This document shows, one piece after another, positions 53,630 to 64,000 of a DNA stretch of 64,000 nt. The DNA is from Symbiodinium natans (lineage: Eukaryota; Sar; Dinophyceae; Suessiales; Symbiodiniaceae), in contig CAJNDS010002095.1 of NCBI GenBank assembly GCA_905221605.1, positions 380,001 through 444,000 on the forward strand. The letters are read 5' to 3'. The notes under the pieces were generated by a model, which worked only from the letters and a program-made list of their open reading frames with translations, made no database searches and had not been told where the DNA came from. The stretch's first letter is position 1. The number at the start of each line of letters is the position of its first letter. The position numbers were made by a program, and so were the translations under genes.

Positions 53630-53716
53630 GCGCACACACACACTCTCTCTCTCTCTATATATATATATATTATATATATGTATATACATATATATATATA
53701 TATATATGCAAAGAAG
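53630..53716. repeat. (CA)(CT)(AT)n microsatellite
   Basis: CACACA, CTCTCT and TATATA in sequence; similar compound repeats at 54,368-54,460. Confidence 0.95.
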
Positions 53717-53834
53717 GAGCCCGAACCCTAAACTCGAACCTACTCTGGGGGTCCAGGTAAACCCTACAAGTAGCCCTAAACCCTAAACCCTAAACCCTAA
53801 ACCCTACAAGTAGGCCTGTGGCCCGTGATCCCGA

Positions 53835-53889
53835 AGAGGGCGGACGTCGCGGGCCGACTCGGCGATCATCATCGCACGGACGACATCGC
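53835..53889 (-). CDS. Candidate minus-strand exon
   Basis: After CGACCCCAG the minus strand reads DVVRAMMIAESARDVRPL. Protein-like and flanked by a CCCTAAA array left and TTTAGGG-like array right, but the acceptor is AG|C rather than AG|G and no family is recognised. Confidence 0.35.
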
Positions 53890-54367
53890 TGGGGTCGATT
53901 CAAAAGGCGACAGCATTTAGGGCTTTAGGGTTTAGGGATTAGGGTTTTAGGGTTTAGGGTTTTAGGATTTTAGGGTTTTAGGGTTTAGGGTTTTAGGGTT
54001 TTGGGGTATCGGGGTTTGATTAGGGCTTAGGAGGTTCGTTTTGGGGTTTAGGGGAAGCGGTAACTCTTGGGTTTGTGGAGGTTTCAAGCTTCTTTTTGCA
54101 TCTACGTGGGGATATAGGAACATCATAGAGCCCCGCTGTGTTGCTTTGGGGTTTGGGCACTCTTGAGGTTCAGGAGATGTGCTGCAGAAACTTCAACTCG
54201 TCGAGCTCCTGGGCCACATTGCAAGATCCCCTAAACCCTAAACCCTAAACCCTAAACCCTAAACCCTAAACCTCTCATGCCTCCAGCCCTCTCTATGGAA
54301 AATGAAACAATATCAGCGCAGGTGTATTTACGGCCTATACCTCTCATTATGCACCTTGCCACCTTGT

Positions 54368-54462
54368 GCGCTCTCTCTCTCTCTCCAATATATATATATA
54401 TATTATGTGTGTGTATGTATGTATGTATGTATGTATGTATGTATATATATATATATTATGTA
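54368..54462. repeat. (CT)(AT)(GTAT)n microsatellite
   Basis: CTCTCT, ATATAT, then seven GTAT units and ATATAT. Confidence 0.95.
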
Positions 54463-55183
54463 GAAACGTGCAGGGAATACTATTCCAAATTATTCCGACC
54501 CCAATATTGCATCCCCCCTGTTCTTCATGAAGCGCAGAGGCACAGGGACTAGGCCATGCACTGACTAATTTCAAGCCCTCTAACCCTGACCGCCCCCCAA
54601 AGCTGAAACCCCAAACCCCAAACCCCAAACCCTAAACCCTAAACCCTAGCCCTAAACCCTAAACCCTAAACTCTAAACCCTAAACTCTAAACCCTTAACC
54701 CACATCATGTGTCGCATGACCCTTGGATGGATCTTGCCGGGTGGCGAGCGCGGCCCATGGAGCAGTGAAGAGGGAACGGGGTTGGGGATGAAATGGTCGT
54801 TTAGGGTTTTAAGGTTTAGGGTGTAGGGTTTAAGGTTCAGTGTTTAGGGTTTTGGTTTTCGGGTGTTAGGCTTTTAGGGGCTTAGGGTTTTGGGGTTCTA
54901 CGGTTTAGGGTTCTTGTGTTTAGGGTCTGGTGTTTAGGCTCAAGATACATGCTCCCCATTCAACCAGCCCGAAAAGCCTCTCGCAGGGGGTGAAAAGGGA
55001 CATGACCCATCCTGGTGCACTAAACAGGGAGTACGCGTCACTTTTTCCTAACCCTAAACCCTAAACCCTAAACCCTAAACCCTACCTCCTTGCAAAACCC
55101 ATCTCGGAATAAGTGCACCGCTGGCACTCCTAGTCATGTTGCTGGCTGATTCCTGTGACGAGTAAGGCCATAACTACAACTAG

Positions 55184-55372
55184 CTGGCTCTTAGCAGGGA
55201 ACCAGGGAATTAGGTACCCTAAACCCTAAACCCTACACCCTAAACCCTAAACCCAAAACCTAAACCCTAAACCCTAACCCTAAAACTCAACCCTAAACCT
55301 TAAGTAACCCTAAATATTGTCCCTAAATTCGTGGGTAGCGATAAGGTAGCGCATTCCCTCTTTCTAACCGGA
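55184..55372. mobile_element. Family C element split by a telomere-like array
   Basis: CTGGCTCTTAGCAGGGAACC ... GGTACC runs into CCCTAAA units; a diverged right end GCATTCCCTC...TAACC follows. Confidence 0.65.
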
Positions 55373-55503
55373 GCAAGAAAGAGAAGGGTTGAATAAACGC
55401 GACTTCCGAAATTCTGGAAGTATCTTCTTGGGGTTCATGCTATACAGGGGACTCTACGGGTCTGTACAACGGGCACACCTTAATTTCGGAAACCGGCCAA
55501 CAG

Positions 55504-55625
55504 CCCTAAACCCTGAACCCTGAACCCTAAACCCTAAACCCTAAACCCTAAACCTAAACCCTAAACCCTAAACCCTAAACCCTAAACCCTAAACCCTAAA
55601 CCCTAAACCCTAAACCCTAAACCCG
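55504..55625 (-). repeat. CCCTAAA array
   Basis: About 17 units with CCCTGAA at the start. Confidence 0.95.
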
Positions 55626-56355
55626 AACCTGAGCAGAGCCAAAAGACGAAGGCGGCGGGGGTCGAGGGCTGAGGGCTGAACATTTGATCTTAGGGTACTA
55701 AACCTGCTATTCAAATTAAGGGTTTGGGGTTAGGTGTACGGTTTAGGGTTTAGGGTTTAGGGTTTAGGGTTTTTAGGGTTTAGGGTTTTTAGGGTTTAGG
55801 GTTTAGGAAGTTTAGGGACAACCCCAACCCCCCCCCCCCCCTCCCCGGGCAAACCGACCTCCATGCAAAGAATAAAGTCTGGAGTCTGGACTAAAATGGG
55901 GCGCAGTTGCTGGGGGATGATGGTGACTGAAACATTCACGCACCTAACGCGCCACGAGCAGAAAACGTGCCCTGGCGCCTGAACCTGAAGCCAAGAATGC
56001 CAAAACCCTCAACCCTAAACCCTAAGCCCTAAACCCTAAACCCCACCCAGCAAACGCGCAGCATTGGCGCTTCCTGTGACGCCCTGAAACCCAAAAGTCC
56101 AGCCAACCAGAAGAAATCCGCATGAGAACCATCAAGGTACGCTTTGCCCCGATGTTTGCGGCTTAGGGTTAAAAGCTTCGGTTTAGGGTTTAGGGTTTAT
56201 GGTTTAGGGTTTAGGGTTTTGGGTTTTGGGTTTAGGGCGTAGGGTTTTGGGTTTAGGGTTTGGGGACCCGAGCCTGGCTTCTGGGAAGACTTGCGGGGCG
56301 ATTCCTGCGAGGCCGAAGATCGGCCATGAGCAGCTCTCTTAACCCTTGCAAGGTG

Positions 56356-56450
56356 AGGGTTTAGGGTTTAGGGTTTAGGGTTTAGGGTTTAGGGTTTAGG
56401 GTTTAGGGTTTAGGGTTTAGGGTTTAGGGTTTAGGGTTTAGGGTTTAGGG
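56356..56450 (+). repeat. TTTAGGG array
   Basis: Thirteen units directly after GCAAGGTGAGGG. Confidence 0.95.
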
Positions 56451-56594
56451 GGCCATGAGCAACTCGAGGATCCTCAGACTCAATGACCAGGCTTCACACT
56501 GCTTATGTAGCCCGGTTCATCGTACCCATGAGTCCATGAGGGTTTAGGGTCTAGGGTTGAGGGTTTAGGACGTTTCGACAGACCTTCTATGAGA

Positions 56595-56709
56595 CAGGGC
56601 CCAGGAGTAGCCTAGGAAAATTTAAAAGGGTAACCTTTGCGGTTCAAAGTGGCTTGCAAGGGAACCGAAGCCCTAATATAAGGGAATAAGGGCCTGCTCT
56701 GGGTCCTAG
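56595..56709. mobile_element. Family E element
   Basis: GGGCCCAGGAGTAGCCTAGG ... GGGCCTGCTCTGGGTCCTAG. Confidence 0.85.
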
Positions 56710-57202
56710 GAGAGGAGGGCGTGTGCGGTGCACGGTTCCGGCCATACCAGAAGCCCAGAGTATACCGAGCATGAAGGAAAGCTCGACAGCTTTCATCAAC
56801 ACTTTCCCCACCCCATGTATACAGAGCCAGCGAAGCTTAAAACTCAACATCCAGGCGACAACATGCAACAAACACCTCTCTACGACCCTGTGCCTAAAGA
56901 CCTCGCAGCCCTGAGGCCCTGCAGCCCGAAAGTATGGGACGAGCCATCTCCAACAAAAACCCGAACCCGATATCCCACACGCCTCACGAATCCTTGAGCA
57001 GCCCTACACCCCCCGAAAAGCCTCAACTGCAAACAGATGATCTGCCCCTTCCGGTACCCTATAACCCTAAACCCTAAACCCTATACTTTCAAGACATGTT
57101 TACTGAAATCAAGAAGAGGACTTATAGATCCATACATCGGCCCCCATAAACACAACAAACAGGTTAGACCGAGTCTCAAGCCTACTGATCTACTCTACGT
57201 AG

Positions 57203-57265
57203 GCCCAGGAGTGACCTGGGAATAAAAGGGTACCCTTTTTGGTTTTAAGGGGATAATCAGGAAGT
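57203..57265. mobile_element. Family E element, 3' half replaced by CCCTAAA units
   Basis: GGCCCAGGAGTGACCTGGGA ... TTTTTGGTTTTAAGGGGATA, then directly into CCCTAAA units from about 57,268. Confidence 0.75.
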
Positions 57266-57356
57266 AGCCCTAAACCCTAAACCCTAAACCCTAGCCCTAA
57301 ACCCTAAACCCAGTACTAACCCTAAACTACTCCCCGGATAATTTGGGACATCCCAC

Positions 57357-57413
57357 CTTGGCGAAGATCGGCCAAGGGATGTCTTCGGCAGAGGGCTCCA
57401 TGAGCATCCCGAC
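57357..57413 (-). CDS. Gene 3 exon (57 nt)
   Basis: Acceptor CGGGCAG|GTCGGG, donor GCCAAG|GTGGGA (GT). Reads VGMLMEPSAEDIPWPIFAK, phase 0-0, following the previous exon. Strong codon pattern; family not recognised. Confidence 0.66.
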
Positions 57414-57637
57414 CTGCCCGGATGGGATATCAGGGTTCAGGGTTTAGGGTTTCGGGTTTAGGGTTTAGGGTATGAGAATCACTCCTCATACCCTCGTCGA
57501 GAGCTTTCGGGTCTAGGGTTTTAGTTTGGGGGGGGGGGGGGGGGGGGGGGGATGAGCTGGAGAACCGGTGCATCGTTCTACAGTCCCCGGCAAGTAGGCT
57601 CAACAATATGCTGAACAACACTTGATCATGTGACTCG

Positions 57638-57737
57638 CTGGTTCTTAGTAGGGAATGAGGGAATGACGTACCCTATATAGTCCCTTTAAAGGGATTGTAT
57701 AGGGTACCTCATTCCCTCACTCCATACTAAGAACCAG
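57638..57737. mobile_element. Inverted-repeat element, family C (fold-back, 100 bp)
   Basis: Almost the whole element is an inverted repeat: CTGGTTCTTAGTAGGGAATG ... CTAAGAACCAG, with the centre TCCCTTTAAAGGGA. Flanked by a diverged direct duplication (57,601-57,626 and 57,751-57,777). Confidence 0.9.
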
Positions 57738-58399
57738 CCAGATGAAGGCCCAATAATATGCTGAACAGACACTTGATATAGTGCTTGAATCTCGAGTATC
57801 CCCAAAAAGCACACCCCACTATACACTCGCCAATTCCATCAGTGCGGATGGGCTCAAGCCAGGAGACAATCGGCAACAGGCGGTCTAAGTAAAAAAAAAG
57901 GGGGCTTCCCCCGAAACCTAAGGGGGTCCGTGAGCCCTTGTGCAGAGATGTTGCCACTTCTGTGTTTTTGGGCGCGGAGAAAGAAAGGGAAGCCATACTA
58001 ATTAGTTTTTGGGAAGCTATAGCAGAGATTCTACTCCTCATTTTTTGTGGAAAATGTGCAACCCCAAGCACACAGAGGGAACACCGGAAGGGACCCCAGG
58101 AAGGGACTCTGAGCAAGCAAGACCCAAATAGCCCCATATTGCATATGCAAGTATGCAAGCCAACATTGCCTCACTAAGGGTCGCTCTTTCATGATCACCC
58201 TACTCTGGAGTAGACCCTGGGAAAGAAGTGTATACTTCTTAAGTATAAGTAGCCATAATAGGAACCCAGAACCAAACACAAGCATTAACGTATAGTACTC
58301 CAAAACCCTAACCCCTAAACCCTAAACCCTAAACCCTAAACCCTAAACCCTAAACCCCAGTCCCTTCTACCGTGGCGTGCGGAAGAACGCTGCCCCGAC

Positions 58400-58438
58400 C
58401 TGCGTGCTGATCCGATGGAGCAGCTCCTTCTGACCATC
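58400..58438 (-). CDS. Gene 3 exon (39 nt)
   Basis: Acceptor GGAACCAG|GATGGT, donor CACGCAG|GTCGGG (GT). Reads DGQKELLHRISTQ in phase 0. Its donor and the next exon's acceptor share CGCAG/GGCAG|GTCGGG. CCCTAAA array left, TTTGGGG/TTTAGGG right. Confidence 0.62.
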
Positions 58439-58794
58439 CTGGTTCCAGGAAATCCCTAGGGTTTGGGGTTTAGGGTTTAAGTTTAGGCGGTTTAGGGTTT
58501 ACAGGGTTTAGGGTTACAGTTCCAGAGGAGTGGCCAATCTACTAAGTACAGCTAAGGGGCTAAGGAGCAACCTGAGTGACAAAAATGCACGCAGCCCAGT
58601 TTGGGGCTCTGATGCTCCACTTATTCTCCCCCTACATAAAGGACCCGTGTACCAGATTCCGGTAGCACGTGATAGCCTGCGAGCATGGCCCATTAAAAGC
58701 CTCTGAAAGACCTAAATATAATTCTCTCAGCTGCGCCCAAAATGGTAAATATGAAAACATGTCACAAGGGGGCCTAGGGCATTCCCCCCCCTAA

Positions 58795-58906
58795 GCCCTA
58801 AACCCTGAACCCTTAGGCCCTGAACCCTAAACCCTAAACCCTAAACCCTAAGCCCTAAACCCTAAACCCTAAACCCTAAGCCCTAAACCCTAAACCCTAA
58901 ACCCTG
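58795..58906 (-). repeat. CCCTAAA array
   Basis: About 15 units with CCCTAAG and CCCTGAA variants. Confidence 0.93.
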
Positions 58907-59019
58907 CATCCCTACAGGGCCTAAGGCTTCATCCAAAGGCTTGCAAAGAGGGTTTAGGGTTTAGGGTTTAGGGTTTAGGGTTTAGGGTTTAGGGTTTAGG
59001 GTTAGAGCACTGCCGCCAG

Positions 59020-59075
59020 GCCGCCATGTCTTTCCTCACGCCGTTCACAGAGATCTGGAGATACTGGCAGAAGCG
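59020..59075 (-). CDS. Gene 3 candidate exon
   Basis: Minus strand reads YLQISVNGVRKDMAAWRQ, with CAG or GTGAG|G acceptors possible. The plus strand also has an open ATG frame (MSFLTPFTEIWRYW), so orientation rests on the neighbours. Boundaries approximate. Confidence 0.4.
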
Positions 59076-59460
59076 GCCCGGTTCACACGGGTTTGGAGGG
59101 GTTTAGGCGTTTGAAGTTTAGGGGTGGAGGGGTTTAGGGTTTAGGGTTTAGGGTTTAGGGTTTAGGGTTTAGGGCTCAAGGCTTTTGGGCTTATCCCTCA
59201 TATGCTAGGGGTTTAGGTGGGTTTACGGTTTATTTAGGGTTGAGAACTGCAGACGCGTGTGGTCGAAATGGAAGGTCCCTGTCGGACGACTGCTCCGCAC
59301 ACCGGACCTTGCATGCCAATGTCCCCACATTGAGCTTGAAAACCCTAAACCCTCAAAAGCAAACCCGAACATGAAACGCGACTGAAGAAGGCACCTTTAC
59401 AGGGCTGATGATGGCTTCTGGCGATTCTGGAGCCTAAGCCCTAAACCCTACAGGTATGAT

Positions 59461-59580
59461 CTTGGCTGCACTTAGGAGGGTAGTAAAAAAAACAAACTTT
59501 TAGCTGCCTGATGAAGAAACCCAATAAAACCCAAAAAGGCTCAGGATCTAAAGTTACAGTAAAGCACCACAAAGTGATGG
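59461..59580. mobile_element. Inverted-repeat-like element, family D2
   Basis: CTTGGCTGCACTTAGGAGGG ... GATCTAAAGTTACAGTAAAG; about 85% like the copy at 60,951-61,070. Confidence 0.8.
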
Positions 59581-60950
59581 TTTTGGGTTTAGTGGGCTTG
59601 GGGTCGACCCCACCCCACTGCGAGAGTCCGATGCCTGCACCTTCTGCATGCAGGACTTCATCCTCGGAGCGGGGGTTTACCGGGTTTAGGGTTTGGGGTT
59701 TGGGGTTTAGGGTTTAGGGTTTGGGGTTTAGGGTTTGGGGTTTAGGGTTTGGGGTTTAGGGTTTAGGGTTTAGGGCTATTGGGAGGGTTTAGGGTCATAA
59801 TGCCCTTACCAACTCCAGAATCAACCAGTTGGCCTTGTAAATGCTGTTCCCATCTTGTGGGGGCTCCTGTCATAGTCCGACCGCTTGTATTTGGTGTGCC
59901 CAATGCAAGGACCATTTTCTGCTTTTTAGGATTCTGGGTAGCCAGCAACCATGCGAAAACCCTAAACCCTAAACCCTAAACCCTAAACCCTAAACCCTAA
60001 ACCCTAAACCCTAAACCCTTTTTAGGGCTGGTTACTTCACAAGGGAACCATGGCCAAAAAAGGGCAAAAGGGCACCCCTGGGGCCCAAGGATTTGTGGGG
60101 TTCTACTTACAAGGAGGGGCCCCCTAGATATAAGTAGAGTTATAAGAGCCCTAAATTGGGTTATAAGGATCCTAAGTTCGGTTATAAGTCCCTTAACTAC
60201 AGTTAGTATAGTAAGGGAGCCCCTCCTTGTAGGAGCTGACGAACTGAAGTGTGGGCCTGCCCTGCTTTGAACGGCACAGGGGCCCCACACCACACGTACG
60301 GACGTGCGGAACTGCCCCTCAAATCTCGGAGAAAACCCTCCAAAACCCTGATCGCCCACCTCATCTTTAAAGACTTCCGGGGCGGGCCCCTGCAAGCCCC
60401 AAACCTGAAGCGGAAGCCTCAACCCTTAAACCCCAAACCCGACCTCCAAACCCTCAACCCCAAACCCTTTGTCGACGATGTCTAAGAGAATCAGCAAACC
60501 CCGAAACCCCCACACCCAACCTCAACCCCAACCCCTCAAACCCCTAACGGCCCCTAACCCTAAAGGCTAGAATGCCTACACCCTAACCCTCAAACCCTAA
60601 AACCCCTTACCTAAGCCCCGAAAAAACCTCAAGCCCTTAACTGAAAACCGCCAGGGCCGGCGCCGTTCCCGGATGAACCTGAGGGCAGCGCGGCCAGCGA
60701 GGCCCAGGTGTGAGGTACAGGGTGGGTTAAGGTTTAGGGTTTAGGGTTTAGGGTTCAGGGTTCAGGGTTCAGGGTTCAGGGTTCAGGGTTTAGGGTTTAG
60801 GGTTTAGGGTTTAGGGTAATGATGTTGATCGTTTGTTTAGGGTTTACGGTTGATCGGGTTTCGGGTATATTTGGAAACTTAAAGGTGCACAACCACAGTT
60901 TCTTGAATATGGGGTTACAGGGGCCTAACGTAAACGTTACAGTTATACAG

Positions 60951-61070
60951 CTTGGCTGCACTCAGGAGGGTACGTAGTAAAAAATGAACTGTTAGCTGCC
61001 TTAATAAGAAACCCAATAAACCCCAAAAAGGTAAGGATCTAAAGTTACAGTAAAGTACCACAAAGACAAG
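60951..61070. mobile_element. Family D2 element
   Basis: CTTGGCTGCACTCAGGAGGG ... GATCTAAAGTTACAGTAAAG. Same orientation as the copy 1.5 kb to the left. Confidence 0.8.
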
Positions 61071-61403
61071 GGGTGAGAATTGTAATATTCGGCGGTCCAA
61101 GACTACTTTCCATTACGGAAGCCCTAACCCTAAACCCTAAACCCTGAAACCCTAAACCCGAAAGCTACATAAGGGGTCGGGTGAAAATAATCATGGGGCG
61201 ATATTTATAAAATTCGGCTGGCCAGAAGTCAAAGATTTGATTGCAGATTGCTAAACCCTAAACCCTAAACCCTAAACCCTAAACAGCACCAGAAGCCGAA
61301 GACAAAGTCGCGGTCGCAGACCAAAAAGAGCTGCAGAGAGGAGGCACCCTTGAAAAGGAGCCAAAGCAGACCCTTCTTGACAGCTGTCCCCCCCTAGACC
61401 TCC

Positions 61404-61450
61404 AGACCCCAGACCCCCAGACCCCCAGACCCCCAGACCCCCAGACCCCC
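61404..61450 (+). repeat. CCCCAGA short tandem repeat
   Basis: Six CCAGACCC-type units; yields a false Gly/Leu/Trp frame on the minus strand. Confidence 0.9.
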
Positions 61451-61831
61451 AGACCCACAGAATTGCCACCCCCTCTTTCTTACCACCACGAAACCAAAAA
61501 CAAAAACCGGGAGGGGTTATTGTAACCCTTAGATTTGGTTGTTCCCCCCAGTCCTAAGGCCCGGGGTTCATAGGCTTTGTGCTGGGGATTGAGGTCTTTC
61601 AATCAAGGCAATCGAGCCTTTCGTGTGGCATTTGGCTATCAAGGCCGATTCGCGCAGGCACTCTTAGAGGGTTTAAGGTTTAGGGTTTAGGGTTACAGTG
61701 CCCGTCAAGTAATCGTTCGACCTGATTCTAGCTTGACAAACTTCGAGAAGTGCCCATCATAGGACTCCATTAACCCTAAAACCTGAACCCTAGCATCCCC
61801 CAACCCGCCTAAAACACAACAACAAGCCCTC

Positions 61832-61901
61832 CTTGGAGGTTCATGGTACTAATTTTATAAGTACAGTTATAATTGGTTAGTAAGTACCATGAACCTCCAA
61901 G
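61832..61901. mobile_element. Inverted-repeat element, family A (complete, 70 bp)
   Basis: Perfect 19-bp terminal inverted repeat CTTGGAGGTTCATGGTACT around a 32-bp AT-rich centre. Non-coding, MITE-like. Related copies: 9,622-9,742, 33,516-33,620, 35,484-35,695 and a half copy at about 2,591-2,642. Confidence 0.88.
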
Positions 61902-62039
61902 TCCCTCCACTCCTGTGAGGCTCACCCCGCAACCACCAAATTTGTGAGGTTTAGGGTTTCTAGGGTTTAGGGTTTATAGTTCTAGGTTGATAGGATAGGA
62001 ATTTAAGGCTTTACGGGATCTGTAGGGCATGTATGAACA

Positions 62040-62160
62040 GAATTTCCGTCGCGCGGTCCCCGATATTCATCTCCTGCGCGGGATAGCTGGTGCTCACGCC
62101 CACTCAGGAACATGACGCGGCCCTCGGCCGTCAACCGTCTCAAGGTCGCCCCGAGATCTC
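62040..62160 (-). CDS. Gene 3 candidate exon
   Basis: Acceptor GTTGGAG|GAGATC. Reads GATLRRLTAEGRVMFLSG, then REHQLSRAGDEYRGPRDG, ending near a GT. Convincing composition, no family recognised. A 24-nt internal GTGAGC...GCGCAG stretch is too short for an intron. The 3' boundary is uncertain. Confidence 0.48.
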
Positions 62161-62285
62161 CTCCAACTGAGTGGCCGCTGCTTCACTCGGCGGCTACGAA
62201 GCAACGCTGTCATTGGCAGGGGCACCCTTATGAGGAGTTGTAGGGTTTAGGGTTTAGGATTTAGGGTTTAGGGTTTAAGGTTTAG

Positions 62286-62430
62286 GGTTTATAGGGTTTA
62301 TAGGGTTTATAGGGTTTATAGGGTTTATAGGGTTTATAGGGTTTATAGGGTTTATAGGGTTTATAGGGTTTATAGGGTTTATAGGGTTTATAGGGTTTAT
62401 AGGGTTTATAGGGTTTATAGGGTTTATCGG
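62286..62430 (+). repeat. TTTATAGGG nine-base variant array
   Basis: About 15 near-identical TTTATAGGG units, the mirror of the array at 42.4 kb. Confidence 0.95.
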
Positions 62431-62464
62431 GTTTAGGGCTTAGGGTTTAGGACTTAGGGTTTAG

Positions 62465-62583
62465 GGTGCTTCGGGCCTCGGGTTCAGGGTATGAGGATGA
62501 TTCCAACTGCTGCCAAGCGACTTCTTCACCTGCGTGAGTCTGCCCGAGTGGTCCTGCCAGGGCGATGCTCGGCAGCGCCATCC
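62465..62583. other. Exon-like segment open on both strands
   Basis: Minus strand opens with ATG and reads MALPSIALAGPLGQTHAGEE, then VAWQQLESSSYPEPEAR. Plus strand reads MRMIPTAAKRLLHL up to a CTGC|GTGAGT donor. Either could be a first exon; the sequence alone does not decide. Confidence 0.3.
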
Positions 62584-62910
62584 CGAAACCCTAAAGCACA
62601 CACGCACACACACTTTAAAAAAAACAAAAACTAACCCTAAATCTTAAACCCTATACTCCTTGAGGCCTCTATCCTAAACCTCAAACCCTAAACCGGAAAA
62701 CCCTAAAACCCTAAACTCTAAGCAGCTTGCGACACAACGCCAAGACAACAATTGCCACGCCACCATCTTCCCCCTCCCCCCCCCCCCCCCCCCCCCCCCG
62801 GGCTCCCCCACTCCAAGGTTTTGGGTTTAGGGTCTATTCAGGGTTTAGGGTTTAGGGTTTAGGGAACTTTCTTTTGGTATAAAGTTTGGGGGAAATTTGG
62901 GCTTGTGAGC

Positions 62911-62946
62911 CTCGTCATCGCGCTGCTCGGGAGCCAGGAAGGTCTC
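62911..62946 (-). CDS. Gene 3 candidate exon (36 nt)
   Basis: Acceptor CTGGCAG|GAGACC, donor GACGAG|GCTCAC (GC). Reads ETFLAPEQRDDE, phase 0-0. Matches the AG|G...AG|GC exon style of the window. Confidence 0.5.
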
Positions 62947-63632
62947 CTGCCAGTTCCAAGGCGAGACTCAAGAGTAACCTATGAGGAGCTTCTTGGGGTT
63001 TAGGGTTTAGGGTTTAGGGTGTAGCCTAGGAATACAAAGTGTACCATTTTCTGGTTAAAGGGCTGGTAAGGGAACCCAAACCCTAAAAAAGGGAACACAC
63101 CTTTGAAGCTAGAAACAGGGTTTTGGGGTTCATGGATTTTAGGGTCTTTAGGGGCTTCGGGTGTAGGGGTTTAGGCTAAAAGCTTTAGGGGTTTCGGGGT
63201 TGTACCGGTTTAGTGGTGTAGGGGTTACAGGGGATTGGGGTCTTCTTGGACCCCTAATTCGGACACCCTAAACCCTAAACCCTAAACCCTAAACCCTAAA
63301 CCCTACATCAGCGCTGGGTCTTTGGCGCATTGGAACATCGGAACCTCCGAGTCCCTCCGCTCGTGCAGTTTACAGGGTTTGCAGGGAGTATTGAAATGTT
63401 ATAGGGATTATAGCGATTATACGGGGTTTATAGGTCATAATCATTATTGGGTTTACAGGTTTTTAACAGAGTTTATAGGGGTTTATAGGGGTAGGTTTAA
63501 CATTCACAGGGTATGAGATGGGGTGGCCCGCTTCCCTGTCATGGGCCTTACCGTCCTTGGTCTTGGGCTTTCCCTAAACCCTGAACCCTACACCCCCCAA
63601 ACCCTAAATCCTAAACCCTAAGCCCTATAGAC

Positions 63633-63785
63633 GGCCAAGAGAGCTGCCAGGCCAGGCGCGCCGAAATCACCATGCTTTCCACACCGCTGCATGAGAGCTT
63701 GCCCGGCCTGGAGCGTCGCGAGACCCACGTCCAAGAACTCACCTGCCCTGCCACACGACAGCCAGCCGCCCTTGAGCGAGATCTC
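63633..63785 (-). CDS. Gene 3 candidate exon at right edge (153 nt)
   Basis: Acceptor CGCATAG|GAGATC, donor TTGGCC|GTCTAT. Reads EISLKGGWLSCGRAGEFLDV, then GLATLQAGQALMQRCGKHGD and FGAPGLAALLA. Overlapping minus frames further upstream (to about 63,990) are also open and end at a good CAG|GTGAGT donor at 63,736, so the true splice pattern is unsettled. Confidence 0.42.
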
Positions 63786-64000
63786 CTATGCGAGCTGCCT
63801 GCCAATCCGGCCTCAGCTGCACAGCCGAGGAGCGCAGCATGCCGAAGAACGGGATGCATCTCTGGAGGCAAACATGCCAGGCGCCCGTCCCGAGTAGAGG
63901 CAAAGCAGGCCACGTCGTAGGCGAGAAGAAGCTCTTGGAACATTGTTGCAGTCTCAGAGTGGAAGAGCAACGGCAACGGCTCGACGTCGGACTTACTCCG

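Larger units (their letters stand above)
54540..57350. other. Gene 3 interior, mostly repeats
   Basis: C and G arrays plus a split family C and a family E element. Minus 56,280-56,350 reads LQGLRELLMADLRPRR with an antisense AAG|GTGAGG donor, so strand is unsure. No recognised domain. Confidence 0.35.
59100..62030. other. Gene 3 interior, repeats and one candidate cell
   Basis: Families D2 (two copies) and A, arrays. The GC-rich cell 60,650-60,710 is open both ways: plus ends in CAG|GTGTGAG, minus has CCTCAG|GTTCATC. No call made. Confidence 0.35.
1..64000. repeat. Interspersed telomere-like TTTAGGG/CCCTAAA arrays, whole window
   Basis: Blocks from 2 to more than 30 units occur at intervals of roughly 100-800 bp in both orientations, with frequent variants (TTCAGGG, TTTGGGG, TTTCGGG, TTTTAGGG, GCTTAGGG). 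They are nearly absent at about 14.9-16.3, 24.1-24.7, 28.4-33.4 and 43.1-44.6 kb. The alternation is not random: minus-strand exons mostly have CCCTAAA on the left and TTTAGGG on the right. Main blocks are listed separately. Confidence 0.95.

Noticed and set aside
54277-54628. Frames through the GTAT/CT microsatellites
   Set aside because: Repeat translations without domain support.

Overview
ORGANISM. The window looks like nuclear DNA of a dinoflagellate, but the species cannot be named. Evidence: many blocks of the 7-mer TTTAGGG/CCCTAAA in both orientations, no long spliced-gene ORFs, very high intron density, and introns that start mostly with GC or GA, end in AG and are followed by G in the next exon. 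GC/GA donors and an AG|G acceptor are known dinoflagellate traits. No tRNA, rRNA, CRISPR array, prokaryotic operon or dinoflagellate spliced-leader sequence was seen. ||| LAYOUT (all recognised genes are on the minus strand). (1) 0.9-21.7 kb: an unnamed gene ('gene 2'). Upstream exons encode a Pro/Ser-rich and helical region; then nine homologous, phase 1-1 microexons of 24-33 nt encode a Gly/Ser/Pro/Ala repeat and run towards the left edge. One intron (14,103-16,814) holds an intact, intronless DUF4386-type membrane-protein ORF. (2) 26.4-49.2 kb (perhaps 52 kb): a DUF445-family membrane-protein gene in 19 short exons (27-88 nt). It was rebuilt by eye, and every exon junction keeps phase and agrees with the family motif order. 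Its 6-kb intron (28,185-34,237) contains a telomere-repeat-poor island with an FkbM-like methyltransferase ORF that carries an in-frame TAG. (3) 53-64 kb: further minus-strand exons ('gene 3'), unidentified. ||| REPEATS. Exons usually sit in cells of the form CCCTAAA-array / exon / TTTAGGG-array, so each intron starts and ends with telomere-like repeats in inverted orientation and could fold back to bring its splice sites together. In at least two places a telomere-like array is flanked by a 19-27 bp direct duplication of exon sequence, as expected for insertion or break repair. Seven families of short terminal-inverted-repeat elements fill the introns, and several copies are split by telomere-like arrays. 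||| LIMITS. Exon models rest on visual translation, phase bookkeeping and remembered family motifs; no alignment, RNA evidence or gene predictor was available. Boundaries may be off by a few bases where several AG|G sites compete, and array limits are approximate.
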